NCBI GenBank assembly: GCA_012295275.1
Contig: CM022677.1
Coordinates: forward strand, 20,539,041 to 20,559,040
Direction: 5' to 3'
Origin: Chrysomallon squamiferum
Taxonomy: Eukaryota > Mollusca > Gastropoda > Neomphalida > Peltospiridae
Length of the DNA stretch: 20,000 nucleotides
Shown here: piece after piece, positions 18,803 through 20,000 of the stretch
How positions within the stretch are numbered: the first letter of the stretch is position 1
Layout: each line of letters begins with the position of its first letter
The notes under the pieces: model-generated
Database searches by the model: none
Told to the model about the DNA's origin: nothing
Seen by the model: only the letters and a program-made list of their open reading frames with translations
Position numbers and translations under genes: made by a program

Positions 18803-19189
18803 ACTTGGAATAAATGAACATCTATGTCTGTTTTTGTTTCTGTTTCATTTATATATATATCTATATATATGTAGTCGATGGTGGATGGAGTGGATGGATA
18901 TATACGAACGGTACAGCCTGCTCTGTAACGTGTGGTTATGGCAAAACGGAATACGACACTTTTCGAATGTGTACGAACCCTCGACCACAAAACGGAGGAA
19001 AAGGCTGCGATGGACTTAGATTAATACATGTGATAAAGCTTTGTACTCTAGGCGGATGTCCTGGTACGATGCCTTCATTTTGATCTTAGAAAATATATTT
19101 CATTTGTTGATATCAGAATAGGTAATTTTTTTTATCCATAATCTGAAATCAATGTCTGTGAAGTAAAAGTAAAAATTAAATTTAACATA

Positions 19190-19190
<1 letters not shown>
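18803..19190 (+). repeat. Segmental duplication unit, copy 3 (partial)
   Basis: Homology to the unit resumes at 'aataaatgaacatctatg' and covers the TSP1 a exon and about 120 bp of its intron. It is lost at the AAT microsatellite near 19190. The copy lacks exons b and c within the window. Confidence 0.85.
18875..19063 (+). CDS. TSP1 module exon a (unit 3, gene B)
   Basis: 189 nt, phase 1-1, with acceptor 'atatatatgtag' ending 18874 and donor GTACGA at 19064. It is a complete six-cysteine TSP1 module with W-S-G-W and C-S-V-T-C-G. Against the unit 2 copy about 16 bases differ and at least 11 residues, with about 2 synonymous codons. The exon starts with TC where the other a exons start with TG. 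After A18346 this gives Ile, close to the usual Val, whereas TG would give Met. It is the fifth TSP1 module of gene B. Confidence 0.88.
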
Positions 19191-19281
<91 letters not shown>

Positions 19282-19320
19282 TAACAATAATAATAATAAA
19301 AATAATAATAACAATAAAAA
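19188..19320. repeat. Long AAT microsatellite
   Basis: About 30 AAT units with late interruptions (AAC) replace the rest of intron a in unit 3. The Leu-run minus-strand open frame here is an artefact. Confidence 0.95.
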
Positions 19321-19377
19321 CAACAATTCTATTTTATGTTATATCTTGTTCTCCTTATTATGCTCTGTGTTTTGCAG

Positions 19378-19391
19378 TATCCTTGTCTTGA
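19378..19391 (+). CDS. Candidate terminal exon of gene B
   Basis: A very good acceptor (T-rich tract ending 'tttgcag' at 19377) gives, in phase 1 after G19063, V-S-L-S and a TGA stop at 19389-19391. An AATAAA hexamer follows at 19403-19408. This would close gene B as a secreted protein of about 851 residues: signal peptide, LRRNT, LRRs, LRRCT, five TSP1. Only 14 nt are coding. Against this, the downstream sequence resembles the intron after TSP1 exon 0, so more modules could follow beyond the window. Confidence 0.4.
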
Positions 19392-19485
19392 TTTAATAAT
19401 ACAATAAAAACCAGAACATCCACAACAACAGCAAACAGAACAAAAACAACAACAACAACAATAACAATAACAATAAATCTTACTT

Positions 19486-19511
19486 TCTTACTTATTCATT
19501 GTAAAATTATG

Positions 19512-19550
<39 letters not shown>

Positions 19551-20000
19551 GTTTGATACTGCTCACTAATCTCTTGTTTTATTTTATGTTTCTATTTTGG
19601 TTGTTCGATGAACTCGACAACAATAAAAAAACAAAAAAAACAACAAAAAATTGAAGAACACACAACAACTACTGGTATGTACAGTTTATTTTTTGAGTTC
19701 ATCTGATTTAAGTAACAAAAAACTACAAATAGCTGTTTTCCAGGTGAAATAAATGATATATCTAAATCATGAAGAAATATACAGAAATATAAAGAAAGAC
19801 ACATAAGTAAAATCTGAAAAGGAAAATTCAAAAAGTAGAGAAAAAAGGTAAAATAAAATAAATACAAAACTAAATAAAACATATAATGATAATAATGATG
19901 ATGATAATAATTATAATAGTAATAACAACAATACTACTACTACTGCTATAATTACTACTAGTACTACTACTAATAATAATAAAACAAAAATACCACCAAA
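19486..20000. repeat. Second copy of foldback element and flanking intron
   Basis: This aligns with 13850-14270: loop with TTA repeat, right arm (GTCGAGTTCATCGAAC-like in reverse complement), then TAC repeats and AAAACAAAAATACCACCAAA at the window end. The left arm is missing, while the right arm extends further (to about 19775, including GGTGAAATAAATGATATATC). The intron after TSP1 exon 0 has therefore been duplicated downstream of gene B. Confidence 0.7.

Overview
The window looks like animal nuclear DNA, most likely from a mollusc or another lophotrochozoan. It is AT-rich and full of microsatellites (AAAT, AAT, ATCT, AC, TAC and poly-A). It contains spliced genes with GT-AG introns and pyrimidine-rich acceptors, non-LTR retrotransposon relics and a hAT-type MITE. 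The taxon is an inference; no bacterial or viral gene layout is visible.

The real genes form one tandem family on the + strand whose members combine a leucine-rich-repeat (LRR) ectodomain with thrombospondin type 1 (TSP1) modules. (1) 1-4360 holds the 3' part of an upstream member: TSP1 exons at 178-366, 728-910 and 2907-3098, plus candidate linker and terminal exons. (2) 4360-7645 is intergenic and carries a large ATCT microsatellite and a near-perfect 90-bp palindrome. (3) 7646-8872 is LRR gene A: signal peptide, LRRNT and LRRs in one exon, but it stops before LRRCT and any TSP1. A truncated, decayed LINE RNase H segment follows at about 9107-10027. (4) 11641-19391 is LRR gene B: a complete LRRNT-LRR-LRRCT exon (11665-13126), then TSP1 exons at 13272-13538, 15333-15521, 15864-16046, 18155-18346 and 18875-19063, with two candidate 30-nt linker micro-exons. 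Every junction is phase 1. The best splice model gives a secreted protein of about 851 residues with five TSP1 modules and no visible membrane span.

The TSP1 part was built by segmental duplication. Bases 1-3556 and about 15190-18783 are copies of one 3.5-kb unit, and a third copy starts at about 18803. Both full copies carry the same intronic hAT MITE (273 bp, 8-bp target duplication) and the same antisense LINE ORF1 relic, so both insertions predate the duplication.

The most striking signal comes from comparing the two copies. By hand count the introns differ by about 4-7%, while the TSP1 exons differ by 13-21%, mostly at amino-acid-changing positions (about 56 changed residues against 14 synonymous codons over three exons). 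The reading frame, splice sites and nearly all cysteines are kept. This is what diversifying selection, or exon-focused gene conversion, would leave. It makes this LRR-TSP1 family a candidate secreted recognition system (immune, allorecognition, gamete or venom-like). The function is an inference; the exon-intron contrast is seen directly.
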